From Gemmatimonadaceae bacterium (lineage in GTDB: Bacteria > Gemmatimonadota > Gemmatimonadetes > Gemmatimonadales > Gemmatimonadaceae), in the NCBI GenBank assembly GCA_030835125.1, contig JAUQWM010000037.1, positions 1 to 64,000 on the forward strand: a stretch of 64,000 nt of DNA. Direction: 5' to 3'. The notes under the pieces were generated by a model. That model did not search any database, was not told the DNA's origin, and worked only from the letters and a program-made list of their open reading frames with translations. Numbering within the stretch: position 1 is the stretch's first letter; each line of letters starts with the position of its first letter. A program made the translations under genes and the position numbers. Positions 45,022 to 53,300 of this stretch are shown piece by piece.

Positions 45022-46761
45022 GTGCGCCTGGTCGCTGTCGTGGTCGCGATGACCGTGGTCCTGGGAAGGCCCGCGAACGGACAGGTGATCCGGGGCATGG
45101 TGTCCGAGCGCGAGAACGCCCGACCGCTCGCCGGCGTCCTGGTGTCCGTTGCGCGGATCCCCGATTCGCTCAGTACCGGAGGCCTCCGGCACACCCTCAC
45201 CAACGCACGCGGCGAGTTCGCTGTTTCGCTCGACCGGGCGGGCACGTACCAGGTGAGCGCCAAGCGGATCGGCGTCGTCAGGCACGTCGAGGCGCCGTTC
45301 ACGCTCGCCGTCGGCGAGACGAAACGACTCCGGATCGTCCTCGCCGCCTTCGAGTCGCGCCTGCCGACGGTGCGCGTGCTCGGCAGCGACCTGTGCGTGC
45401 GGAGGAACGACCAGCTCGAGCGGGTGGCGGCGCTGTGGGACGAGGTACGCACGGCCCTCCTGGCCACCGACGTCTCCAGTCGAGAGCACCTGCTGTCCGG
45501 ATGGCTCTCGCGGCACGTCCGAACGCTCGATCCCCGAACGCTCCGCGTGCTGGAAGACCGCCATTCGGTGGCCGAGGGCCTGTTCGACCGCCCCATGCGG
45601 AGCATCAGCGGCGATTCGATGGCGGCGTTCGGCTACTGGAGGAGGCAGGACGAGGACACCCTGGTGTTCCACGCACCGGACACGGACGCGCTCCTCTCCG
45701 ACGCGTTCCGTTTCGGGCACTGCTACGACCTCGTCACGGGAAACGGTGGGCGTCGCGGCATGATCGGCCTGGCGTTCCGGCCGCGGAGGAATCGCCCGAT
45801 TGGCGGGATCGACGGCACGATCTGGATCGATGCCGGGTCGTTCGAGCTGCGGTTCGTCGAGTTCCGGTACACGAACCTCATCACAATCCCGCGCAACCCG
45901 TTCATCGGCGGCGAGGTCCACTACCTCCGCTACGAATCGGGCGCATGGCTCGTGCGTCGCTGGTTCGTCCGGATGCCCAGGTTCCCCGAGGTGACACCGG
46001 CGCTGCTGGTGCGCGAAGGCATCCGCCAGACGATACCGAAGCCTGAAGTGTACCGGTTGATCGAGGAGGGTGGCGGGTTGTTCACGCCGGGACAGCGCTC
46101 CTGGGAGAAACCCGGGACGATCGCGGGCATGGTGCGCGATTCCACCGGGCGAGCCGCGTTGCGCGGCAGTGTGGTGTCGCTGTCCGGGACCCCGTACTCG
46201 ACCGAGGTCGACTCGACGGGCGCCTTCCGCTTCGACAGCATTCCCCCCGGCGCCTATACCCTTCTGGCGTCGCACGCGGACTACGCCGCGCTGGGGCAGC
46301 TGGTCGACGACGAGCCGCTGACGCTGGCGGCGGGGGCCACATATCGGGCTACCCTGCGCGCGATCAGCACCGATGCGCTGCTCGCCACCCTCTGCGACGG
46401 CGATCGGTTCACGGCGCCGGTGGCGACCCTGCACCTGCAGGTGACGCACGCCGAGAGCGGCAACCCGCTGCCCAACCTGGACGTGTGGCTGCGATGGCCC
46501 GACCCGGACGACCCCGCACCGGCAGACCCGATCACGCCTGGAAAGGCGCAGCGCCTCTTGGGAGTCCAGTCCCGGACCGATGAAGGCGGGGCCGTGACGT
46601 TCTGCGGCGTTCCGTCGGGGACATCGCTCGAGCTTCACCTGCTGCGGTCCGACGACGATCCATGGACTCCCGCGGGGAGCCGCTCGGTCCGGGTGACGTC
46701 ATTCACCGTCGCCCCGGGCGAAATCGGGGCCCGGCGGGTCGAGGTGCGTCCGCCGAGGTAA
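45022..46761 (+). CDS. secreted protein with two carboxypeptidase-regulatory-like domains
   Basis: A 579-residue exported protein. The GTG at 45022 is preferred because GGGAGG lies four bases upstream and a signal peptide follows (VRLVAVVVAMTVVLGRPANG). An N-terminal CarboxypepD_reg-like domain (IRGMVSERENARPLAGVLVSV ... GEFAVSLDRAG) and a second one near residues 370-440 (AGMVRDSTGRAALRGSVVSL) flank a middle region that I do not recognise. No TonB-dependent barrel is present. It converges with the Ser/Thr kinase gene nine bases away; a small hairpin (46763-46781) spans the junction. Confidence 0.8.
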   Translation: MRLVAVVVAMTVVLGRPANGQVIRGMVSERENARPLAGVLVSVARIPDSLSTGGLRHTLTNARGEFAVSLDRAGTYQVSAKRIGVVRHVEAPFTLAVGETKRLRIVLAAFESRLPTVRVLGSDLCVRRNDQLERVAALWDEVRTALLATDVSSREHLLSGWLSRHVRTLDPRTLRVLEDRHSVAEGLFDRPMRSISGDSMAAFGYWRRQDEDTLVFHAPDTDALLSDAFRFGHCYDLVTGNGGRRGMIGLAFRPRRNRPIGGIDGTIWIDAGSFELRFVEFRYTNLITIPRNPFIGGEVHYLRYESGAWLVRRWFVRMPRFPEVTPALLVREGIRQTIPKPEVYRLIEEGGGLFTPGQRSWEKPGTIAGMVRDSTGRAALRGSVVSLSGTPYSTEVDSTGAFRFDSIPPGAYTLLASHADYAALGQLVDDEPLTLAAGATYRATLRAISTDALLATLCDGDRFTAPVATLHLQVTHAESGNPLPNLDVWLRWPDPDDPAPADPITPGKAQRLLGVQSRTDEGGAVTFCGVPSGTSLELHLLRSDDDPWTPAGSRSVRVTSFTVAPGEIGARRVEVRPPR

Positions 46762-46769
46762 CGCGCTGC

Positions 46770-48476
46770 CTAACGCAGCGCCTTCCGGTCGTGCCGTGGG
46801 CCGGGGGTCACGGCGCGCCGCGCGATCGAGTCCCGCGCCTGGTCGGCCAGCCGTTGCGTCAGGTCGGACAGCACCTGCGAGCGCGACCGGGTCACCCGTT
46901 GCAGGGAATACCGCGCGATCCCGAACGCGGACAGCACGGTCGTCGCGAGGAGGGGCGCGATGAGGAACGGCATGTTCAGCGCGCCGGCGGTCAGCCCGAC
47001 GACCGGGCCGATCGATCCACCACCCCCGCCGCCGATGATGCCCCCGTACAGGTTTCCGATCAGGTCCTTGAGGCGTTCCCCGACGTAGATGGTCGTGCGG
47101 CCATCGCGAACGAAGACCGAGATCTGCACCTTCCGCTGCCGGTCTGCCGATGTCCAGTTGAGCGAGCGCCCGACCACGCTCACCACGCCGGTGTCATTGA
47201 GCGCCCGCCGTATGGAATCGACGAGGAGGTCGAAGTCACGCTCGGGCATCTCGCCGGGGACGATCGCTTCCCAGGCGATGGCCGCCCGGCCGCCGAGCCA
47301 CCAGTTGGGTGGTGGCAGGATCCCCTCCCGCACCTGGACCGACTCCGGGCCGTCCGCCGGCGGGGCCTCCACCAGCCCGTGCTCCGCCATCGCGCGCTGC
47401 AGGAACCTGGTGTCGATCCCGGCCTCGCGGGCCGCGTCGCGCACCTGTTCGATGCCGTAGCCGGCGGTGCCCGGTTCCCGCGCGGGGGTCCGGCTGATGG
47501 CCCGCACCGGCGGGAGCTGTCCGGTCATGTCCTGGAGCTGCGCGGCGCGCTGCCAGAGCGCCTGCGCCTCGTCGCTCGAGACGGTGGGGGCGAGGCCGGG
47601 GCGCGGGGCCGGGGTATCGTCGTCAGGCAGGTTGGCCTCGATATGCCGCAGCTCCCTGAGGAGCTCGTCGCAGCTCTGGATGCGGCTGTCCGGGTCCTTG
47701 GCCAGGCACCGGTCGACGAGGGTGGCGAGCCCGCGGGGCACGGTGGGCGCCGTGTCGGCCAGTGCGGGGGCCACCTTGGTGACGTGGGCCACCAGGACCG
47801 CCGACGCGGTTGGCGAGTCGAACGGGAAGCGGCCAGCCAGCGCATAGAACGCGACCACGCCCAGGGAATAGACGTCGCTGCGCCTGTCGACCGCCTCGCC
47901 GGCGATCTGCTCCGGGCTCATGTAGTGGACGGTCCCCAGGACGGTCCCGGTGGCCGTCAATGGCGCCGCCTCGGCTACCCGTGCGATCCCGAAGTCGGTC
48001 ACCAGGGCCCGGCTGCTGTTGCCGTCGACGAGGATGTTCTCGGCCTTCACGTCGCGGTGCACGACGCCCGCGCCATGGGCATAGCCGAGGGCGTCGGCGA
48101 CGTCGTAGAGAAGCGAAATCGCGGTGCGGGGGGACAGGGGACCGCCGTCGCGGATCAACTGGGCCATGGACGGGCCGTCGACGAAGCCCATCACGAAGAA
48201 CACCGTGCCGCCGATGTCGTCGGCGCGGTGGATCGGGACGATGTTGGGATGGTTGAGCGCGGCCGCCGTGCGCGCCTCGCGCAGGAACCGGGCGCGGATC
48301 ACGGCGTCCGCGGCGAGGTTCGGGGGCAGCGTCTTGATGGCCACCAGCCGCTCGAGCTTCAGGTCCCGGGCGAGGAAGACGATACCCATACCACCGCGCC
48401 CGACCTCGCGGAGGATCTCGTACTGGCCGTCCAGGGCACTCGCGAGCGCCTGTGCGTCAGGGGGGGGCGCAGTCAC
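46770..48476 (-). CDS. Ser/Thr protein kinase with C-terminal membrane region
   Basis: A 568-residue protein kinase. The Hanks-type domain is at about residues 15-285: GRGGMGIVF, catalytic Lys in VAIKTL, HRDVKAENIL, DFGIARV and SPEQ. The following 280 residues do not match PASTA or other usual sensor repeats. They include GTAGYGIEQVRDAAREAGID and a Gly-rich hydrophobic stretch (GGIIGGGGGGSIGPVVGLTAGALN ... shown in part) near residue 490-525 that may form one or two membrane helices. It should phosphorylate Ser/Thr residues in the cytoplasm; the ligand is unknown. It is divergent from the pseudopilin operon. Confidence 0.9.
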   Translation of the reverse strand: MTAPPPDAQALASALDGQYEILREVGRGGMGIVFLARDLKLERLVAIKTLPPNLAADAVIRARFLREARTAAALNHPNIVPIHRADDIGGTVFFVMGFVDGPSMAQLIRDGGPLSPRTAISLLYDVADALGYAHGAGVVHRDVKAENILVDGNSSRALVTDFGIARVAEAAPLTATGTVLGTVHYMSPEQIAGEAVDRRSDVYSLGVVAFYALAGRFPFDSPTASAVLVAHVTKVAPALADTAPTVPRGLATLVDRCLAKDPDSRIQSCDELLRELRHIEANLPDDDTPAPRPGLAPTVSSDEAQALWQRAAQLQDMTGQLPPVRAISRTPAREPGTAGYGIEQVRDAAREAGIDTRFLQRAMAEHGLVEAPPADGPESVQVREGILPPPNWWLGGRAAIAWEAIVPGEMPERDFDLLVDSIRRALNDTGVVSVVGRSLNWTSADRQRKVQISVFVRDGRTTIYVGERLKDLIGNLYGGIIGGGGGGSIGPVVGLTAGALNMPFLIAPLLATTVLSAFGIARYSLQRVTRSRSQVLSDLTQRLADQARDSIARRAVTPGPRHDRKALR

Positions 48477-48664
48477 GGTGCGGAGGGGTTGGATGGCACG
48501 GGGATTCCTGCGGGGAACAACGACTCAAACATTGGCCTGGATTCACCTTAGACGGTGCCAACGTTACCGCCGCGTGGAAAGGAAAGTCACTACTCCGGAG
48601 TGGGCAAGGCGCCGCGCGACCCGTGGCGGGTCGGCGGTTGCCCCAGACTGATGAGGAAGCCGGA

Positions 48665-49183
48665 ATGCAGGCCTTGTCGCGAACGACGCCGCACTCGCGC
48701 AGGGACGCGAGCGCGCGTCTCCTGCGACGATCCGGCTTCACGCTAATCGAACTTCTCAGTGTGGTCGCCATCATCGGCGTGCTGGCCTCGATCAGCGTGC
48801 CGAGGTATTCGGACGCCCTGGAGCGTGCGCGGGTCGCGAAGGCGATTGGCGACCTCCGAACGCTCACCATCGACTTGTTGTCGGCGGACTCGCTCCCGGC
48901 ATCGCTGGCCGACATCGGCCGTGACGACCTGCTCGACCCGTGGGGACGGCCGTACCAGTACCTGCGATTCGGAGCTTCTCCCGGCAAGGGAAAGGGCCAG
49001 GGCACGCCGCCACCGCCTGGCGCGCGGAAGGACCGCTTCCTGGTGCCCATCAACTCGATGTTCGACCTGTACAGCCTCGGCAAGGACGGAGAGTCGGCGC
49101 CGCCGTTGACCGCGTCACGCTCCCGTGATGACGTCGTCGTCGCGAACGACGGCGGGTTCACCGGCCTGGCCAGGAACTACTGA
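48665..49183 (+). CDS. GspG-like type II secretion/type IV pseudopilin
   Basis: A 172-residue pseudopilin. The start at 48665 has GAGGAAG five bases upstream. A basic leader ends at the prepilin cleavage site, RSG/FTLIELLSVVAIIGVLA (about residues 22-40), with the Glu at position +5. The ARVAKAIGDLRTL helix and the DPWGRPYQY motif are characteristic of GspG major pseudopilins. The stop codon overlaps the ATG of the HD-GYP gene by one base, so the two are translationally coupled. No other secretion genes are adjacent. Confidence 0.88.
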   Translation: MQALSRTTPHSRRDASARLLRRSGFTLIELLSVVAIIGVLASISVPRYSDALERARVAKAIGDLRTLTIDLLSADSLPASLADIGRDDLLDPWGRPYQYLRFGASPGKGKGQGTPPPPGARKDRFLVPINSMFDLYSLGKDGESAPPLTASRSRDDVVVANDGGFTGLARNY

Positions 49184-51324
49184 TGCCGTTCGCCGGAGGC
49201 TTCCTCAAGACGACGGTGGGGCGCCGCCTCTTCACGCGCTTCCTGTTCGCCGCCTTCATTCCGGCGATCCTCACGGCGCTGATTGCTGCCTCGTACGTGC
49301 GGTCCGAAGTCCGTGGTGCCATCGAGACGCGCGTGGCGCGCAGTGCCCGTCTTGCTGGCCAGATCACCCTGGCGACCCTGGAGCGGCACGAACAGGCGTT
49401 CCGACAAGCCATCGCGCCGACCAGTCGACAGCCAGCCCAAGAGTGGACGGTCCCGCCGGGATTCCAGTCGATCGTGGCCAGGCCCCTTTCCGCCGGCATC
49501 CCGGGCGAGCAAGGGCAGCCCGGGCGTCCTCTCACTCCGGATCAACGAAAGCACCTCGAAAGCGGTGCCACCCTGCTCACAATCGGCGCGGGCGCCGAGC
49601 CGTCCTTCTTCCTGGCCGCGGTCGCCCCCGGCGAGGATGCCGACCGTGTCTTCTGGGCGCACATCGCCAACCAGGCGCTCCGGGAGGCGATTCTGCATGA
49701 GTACGTGGATGAAGAAACGCGTCTGTGCCTCGTGCAGCTCCCGGCGGCGGCAACGTTGGCATGCGACGCTCCGGTGCCTCCTGCCGCCCAGCGCGACCTG
49801 GGGGCCATCCGGGGTGCGGGTGGCGTTGGGCTGGCCACCTGGAAGGATGGCGGCATCCGAAGGCACGCCGCCTCGTGGGATGTCTTCCTCAGGTACGCCT
49901 ATGGCGCTCCGGACTGGCGGATCATCGTGAGCCAGACCTCCGAGGCGGCGTTCGGCTCCCTGCGCGGATTCACGCTCACGTTCAGCGGCATCCTGCTCAT
50001 CGCCCTCCTCGTCGTCCTCTTCCTGAGCCACGCCCAGATACGCCGGAGCACCGAGCCACTGGAACAGCTCCAGGACGGCACGCGACGACTGGAACAGGGG
50101 GACTTCAGGACCGCGGTCACGGTGCGAAGCCAGGACGAATTCCAGGGTCTCGCCGAGTCGTTCAATCGCATGGCGACGACGCTCGACCGCCAGATCCTCA
50201 CCCTGCGGGGACTGGATGAGTTGCACCAATCGGTGCTTGGTGCGCTGGAATCCCGTCCGTTGCTGGAGACCGCGTTGGCGAAGATCGGGGCGCTGGTGCC
50301 TGACGCGGATGTCCTGGTGGCGATCGAGCAGTCGGGCGACACCATGGAGACGTTCGTGCGGACGCGGGGCGACTTGCACCTCGCCCCGCGCACCATCGGA
50401 CTCTCCCGGGGCGAACGGGTCGAACTCGAAGGCGCGCCCGGGATCCTCACGCTCCGCCGCGGAGAGCGGAGACCATACCTCGGCGTCGACCCGTTCAACA
50501 GCGGCGAGCACGCGGTGCACATCGTTCCGTTCGTGAACGATGGTCGCGTCGTCGGCTTCGTGGCGGTGGGGACGCCTGCCGACCGGCCGCCCGGTCCGGA
50601 GGAGCTCAACGGCATCCGCCGGCTTGCGGACCGGGTGACGCTCGCGATCGCCGACATCCAGCACGTGCGCCACCTGGCCACGCTGAGTGCGGGCACCATG
50701 ACGGCCTTCGCCCGCGCGATCGAGGCCAATTCGATCTGGACCGCCGGTCATTCCGAGCGGGTCACGGCACTCGCGATGGTCATCGGAGAGGGACTGGGAC
50801 TCGACGCCGAAACGCTGTCCACGCTGCAGCGAGGGGGGATCCTCCACGACATCGGGAAGATCGGCATCCCGACGGCGGTGCTCGACAAGCCGGGGAAGCT
50901 GACCGCCGCGGAACGCGAGATGATCCAGAGCCATCCGGTGGTCGGAGCGCAGATCCTCGCGCCCATCGGGGCCTTCACGGATGTCATCCCGATCGTGCGC
51001 TCTCATCACGAGCACTGGGATGGGCGTGGGTATCCCGATGGACTCTCCGGCGAGGAGATCCCGCACCTCGCGCGGATCCTGGCGGTGGCAGACGTCTTCG
51101 ATGCACTGGTGTCGGACCGCCCGTATCGCGCGGGATTGTCCGTCCACCAGGCGACGGGATTCATCGAGCTGGGCGCGGGGTCGCAGTTCGATCCCGCCCC
51201 GGTTGCCGCTTTCCTCGATGCCGCGAACCGCAATACGCTTCCGGGAGTGCCGCCCTCAGCCGACCCAGCGCGGCAGGGCGGCACGGGCGATGTGGTCCCG
51301 ACGTCGCTCGAGGATGCCGCATGA
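49183..51324 (+). CDS. membrane HD-GYP phosphodiesterase with HAMP and GAF domains
   Basis: A 713-residue sensor. Helix 1 is at about 15-38, an extracytoplasmic sensing region at about 40-260, helix 2 at about 262-284, a HAMP domain at about 285-335, a GAF domain at about 350-495 and an HD-GYP domain from about 510 to 690. Metal-binding and GYP motifs are intact (HSERVTALA, LHDIGKIGIP, HHEHWDGRGYPDGL), so it is expected to hydrolyse cyclic di-GMP. It shares one base with the pseudopilin gene and four with the next gene, linking c-di-GMP turnover to a pilin-like function. Confidence 0.92.
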   Translation: MPFAGGFLKTTVGRRLFTRFLFAAFIPAILTALIAASYVRSEVRGAIETRVARSARLAGQITLATLERHEQAFRQAIAPTSRQPAQEWTVPPGFQSIVARPLSAGIPGEQGQPGRPLTPDQRKHLESGATLLTIGAGAEPSFFLAAVAPGEDADRVFWAHIANQALREAILHEYVDEETRLCLVQLPAAATLACDAPVPPAAQRDLGAIRGAGGVGLATWKDGGIRRHAASWDVFLRYAYGAPDWRIIVSQTSEAAFGSLRGFTLTFSGILLIALLVVLFLSHAQIRRSTEPLEQLQDGTRRLEQGDFRTAVTVRSQDEFQGLAESFNRMATTLDRQILTLRGLDELHQSVLGALESRPLLETALAKIGALVPDADVLVAIEQSGDTMETFVRTRGDLHLAPRTIGLSRGERVELEGAPGILTLRRGERRPYLGVDPFNSGEHAVHIVPFVNDGRVVGFVAVGTPADRPPGPEELNGIRRLADRVTLAIADIQHVRHLATLSAGTMTAFARAIEANSIWTAGHSERVTALAMVIGEGLGLDAETLSTLQRGGILHDIGKIGIPTAVLDKPGKLTAAEREMIQSHPVVGAQILAPIGAFTDVIPIVRSHHEHWDGRGYPDGLSGEEIPHLARILAVADVFDALVSDRPYRAGLSVHQATGFIELGAGSQFDPAPVAAFLDAANRNTLPGVPPSADPARQGGTGDVVPTSLEDAA

Positions 51325-51935
51325 CGAAAGTGTCCCCTCCGGCAGGAGCACGCGCGCCCGGCGGCGCCCCCCGGGTTGAAGGTGAGGCCCTTACCCCGGC
51401 GGCCAAGGGTTACACGAAGGGGCTCGTCGACGGGGACCTGAAGCACGCCATGGATTTCAGCGACTTCATGTTCCAGCTCGGCCTCCACTACGAACTCCCC
51501 GAGCGGCCCGAGGCGGTGGCGAAGCGGCGCACCGTGCGCACCAGGCGTTGGCTCGTGGCATGCGCCGTCATCGCCACGAGCTGGGCCGTTGCGGAACGCG
51601 TCATTCCAGACCGACCGCCCGAACGCGTACTGCCGCACGAGGTCCTGGGATCGTGGCGAACGGCGACGCCTCCCTTCGCCGGTCGCGGCTTCACACTGTC
51701 CGCCGATCGCATCGTGTTCCGGTACGGTGGGATGACACGACCCGCGGGATTCCCCATCACGGCGGTCGTCCGCCGCGTGGTCGCGGATACGACGGTGTTC
51801 GAGATCCGGTACCTCGAGGACGCTTCCGAATCCACGATGACGTTCGGTTTCGTCGATGCCGCCATCCCGACCATCAGCCTGCCGAACGCGGCCGGCGCCA
51901 TCTGGACACGGGTGACACCCGACTCGTCTTCCTGA
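51321..51935 (+). CDS. single-helix membrane protein of unknown function
   Basis: A 204-residue protein starting in an ATGA overlap with the HD-GYP gene. A cytoplasmic N-terminus (about 1-75) is followed by one membrane helix (WLVACAVIATSWAVAERVI, about 76-94) and a beta-rich exported domain (about 100-200). I recognise no family. The overlap suggests that it works with the HD-GYP protein, either as a membrane partner or a regulator. Confidence 0.75.
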   Translation: MTKVSPPAGARAPGGAPRVEGEALTPAAKGYTKGLVDGDLKHAMDFSDFMFQLGLHYELPERPEAVAKRRTVRTRRWLVACAVIATSWAVAERVIPDRPPERVLPHEVLGSWRTATPPFAGRGFTLSADRIVFRYGGMTRPAGFPITAVVRRVVADTTVFEIRYLEDASESTMTFGFVDAAIPTISLPNAAGAIWTRVTPDSSS

Positions 51936-52084
51936 GTCGGGATTCCGGTGGCACCCGGGCGCGCGTCCCGGGCGGCGGGTGTTAGATTGGGAATCGGTGA
52001 GTCTTCCCGCGCTGGCCCGGGTCGTGCGTGGCGTGACCGGTCCCGTGGGTTGCCCGGACCACATCCGCCCAACTCGCATTCGCC

Positions 52085-53209
52085 ATGGCCACCGTTTCCG
52101 CACCAGCGACCGACGTCGCCCACGACACGTTCCCGATCAACGGGACCGATTACATCGAGTTCTGGGTCGGCAACGCCAGACAGGCTGCCCATTTCTACCG
52201 CGGTGCCTTCGGGTTCAGGCTGACCGCGTACCGGGGTCCCGAAACGGGGGTCCGTGATCGCGCCAGTTACCTCCTCGAGCAGAACAAGCTCCGGTTCGTC
52301 CTGACGTCGGCGTTAGGCCCGGGCGGCGAGGTGGCCGGGCACGTGCAGCGGCACGGGGATGGGGTCCGCGACATCGCGTTCTGGGTCGACGATGCCCGCG
52401 ATGCGTTCACCAAGGCGATCGAACGCGGCGCGGTCGCCGCGCGCGAGCCCGAGGTCCTTCGTGACGAGCACGGCGAGGTCGTGATCGCGGCGATCCGCAC
52501 CTACGGCGACACCATCCACTCGATCGTGGAACGGCGCGGATACACCGGGCAGTTCATGCCGGGCTTCCAGCCCATGTCCTCGCCGTTCGAGCCGGCCAGC
52601 ACGGGCCTCCAGTACGTGGACCACTGCGTGGGCAACGTCGAGCTGGGCCAGATGAACGCGTGGGTCGAGTTCTACTCGCGGGTCCTCGGCTTCTACAACC
52701 TGCTCTCGTTCGACGACAAGGACATTTCGACCGAGTACTCGGCGCTCATGTCGAAGGTCATGTCCAACGGCAACGGCCGGATCAAGTTCCCGATCAACGA
52801 GCCGGCGGCCGGGAAGAAGAAGTCCCAGATCGACGAGTACCTCGAGTTCTACGGCGGCCCGGGCGTGCAGCACATCGCCATCGCCACCAACGACATCGTG
52901 TCCACGGTGACGGCCCTGCGGGATCGCGGCATCGAGTTCCTCAGGGTGCCGTCGAGCTACTACGACACGTTGCTCGATCGCGTCGGGCACATCGACGAGG
53001 ACCTGGGCCCGCTGCGGGACCTGGGCGTCCTGGTCGACCGCGACGACGAGGGGTACCTGCTGCAGATCTTCTCGAAGCCCGTGCAGGATCGCCCGACGCT
53101 GTTCTACGAGATCATCCAGCGGAAGGGCGCCCGGAGCTTCGGCAAGGGGAACTTCAAGGCGCTCTTCGAGGCGATCGAGCGCGAGCAGGCGCGGAGAGGG
53201 AACCTGTAG
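52085..53209 (+). CDS. hppD: 4-hydroxyphenylpyruvate dioxygenase
   Basis: A 374-residue Fe(II) dioxygenase of two VOC domains. It converts 4-hydroxyphenylpyruvate to homogentisate in tyrosine catabolism. The C-terminal domain carries the three iron ligands: His in YVDHCVGNV, His in GVQHIAIAT and Glu in LFYEIIQR. FGKGNFKALFEAIEREQ is the usual C-terminal end. The next gene is homogentisate dioxygenase, 91 bases on, separated by an inverted pair of 7-bp arrays. Confidence 0.95.
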   Translation: MATVSAPATDVAHDTFPINGTDYIEFWVGNARQAAHFYRGAFGFRLTAYRGPETGVRDRASYLLEQNKLRFVLTSALGPGGEVAGHVQRHGDGVRDIAFWVDDARDAFTKAIERGAVAAREPEVLRDEHGEVVIAAIRTYGDTIHSIVERRGYTGQFMPGFQPMSSPFEPASTGLQYVDHCVGNVELGQMNAWVEFYSRVLGFYNLLSFDDKDISTEYSALMSKVMSNGNGRIKFPINEPAAGKKKSQIDEYLEFYGGPGVQHIAIATNDIVSTVTALRDRGIEFLRVPSSYYDTLLDRVGHIDEDLGPLRDLGVLVDRDDEGYLLQIFSKPVQDRPTLFYEIIQRKGARSFGKGNFKALFEAIEREQARRGNL

Positions 53210-53210
53210 T

Positions 53211-53240
53211 CGAGCGCAGAGCGCACGGCGCGAAGCGCAA
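53211..53240. repeat. heptamer array behind the HPPD stop (AGCGC units), left arm
   Basis: Four in-phase units, CGAGCGC, AGAGCGC, ACGGCGC, GAAGCGC, then AA. It begins two bases after the stop codon. Its reverse complement matches 53264-53291 at 24 of 28 positions, so transcript through both should fold into a long imperfect hairpin with a 23-nt loop. Confidence 0.85.
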
Positions 53241-53263
53241 CGGGTACCCAGCCCAAACCTCAT

Positions 53264-53291
53264 TTGCGCTTTGCGCGTTGCGCTCGGCGCT
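53264..53291. repeat. heptamer array before homogentisate dioxygenase (TTGCGCT units), right arm
   Basis: Four in-phase units, TTGCGCT, TTGCGCG, TTGCGCT, CGGCGCT, end nine bases before the ATG of homogentisate dioxygenase. It forms an inverted pair with 53211-53240 and may influence translation of the downstream gene. Confidence 0.85.
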
Positions 53292-53300
53292 AACAACACC

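Noticed and set aside
46763-46781. Hairpin GCGCTGC-CTAAC-GCAGCGC between convergent genes as a terminator.
   Set aside because: The stem is only 7 bp, overlaps the kinase stop codon and has no T-run, so I do not list it as a terminator.
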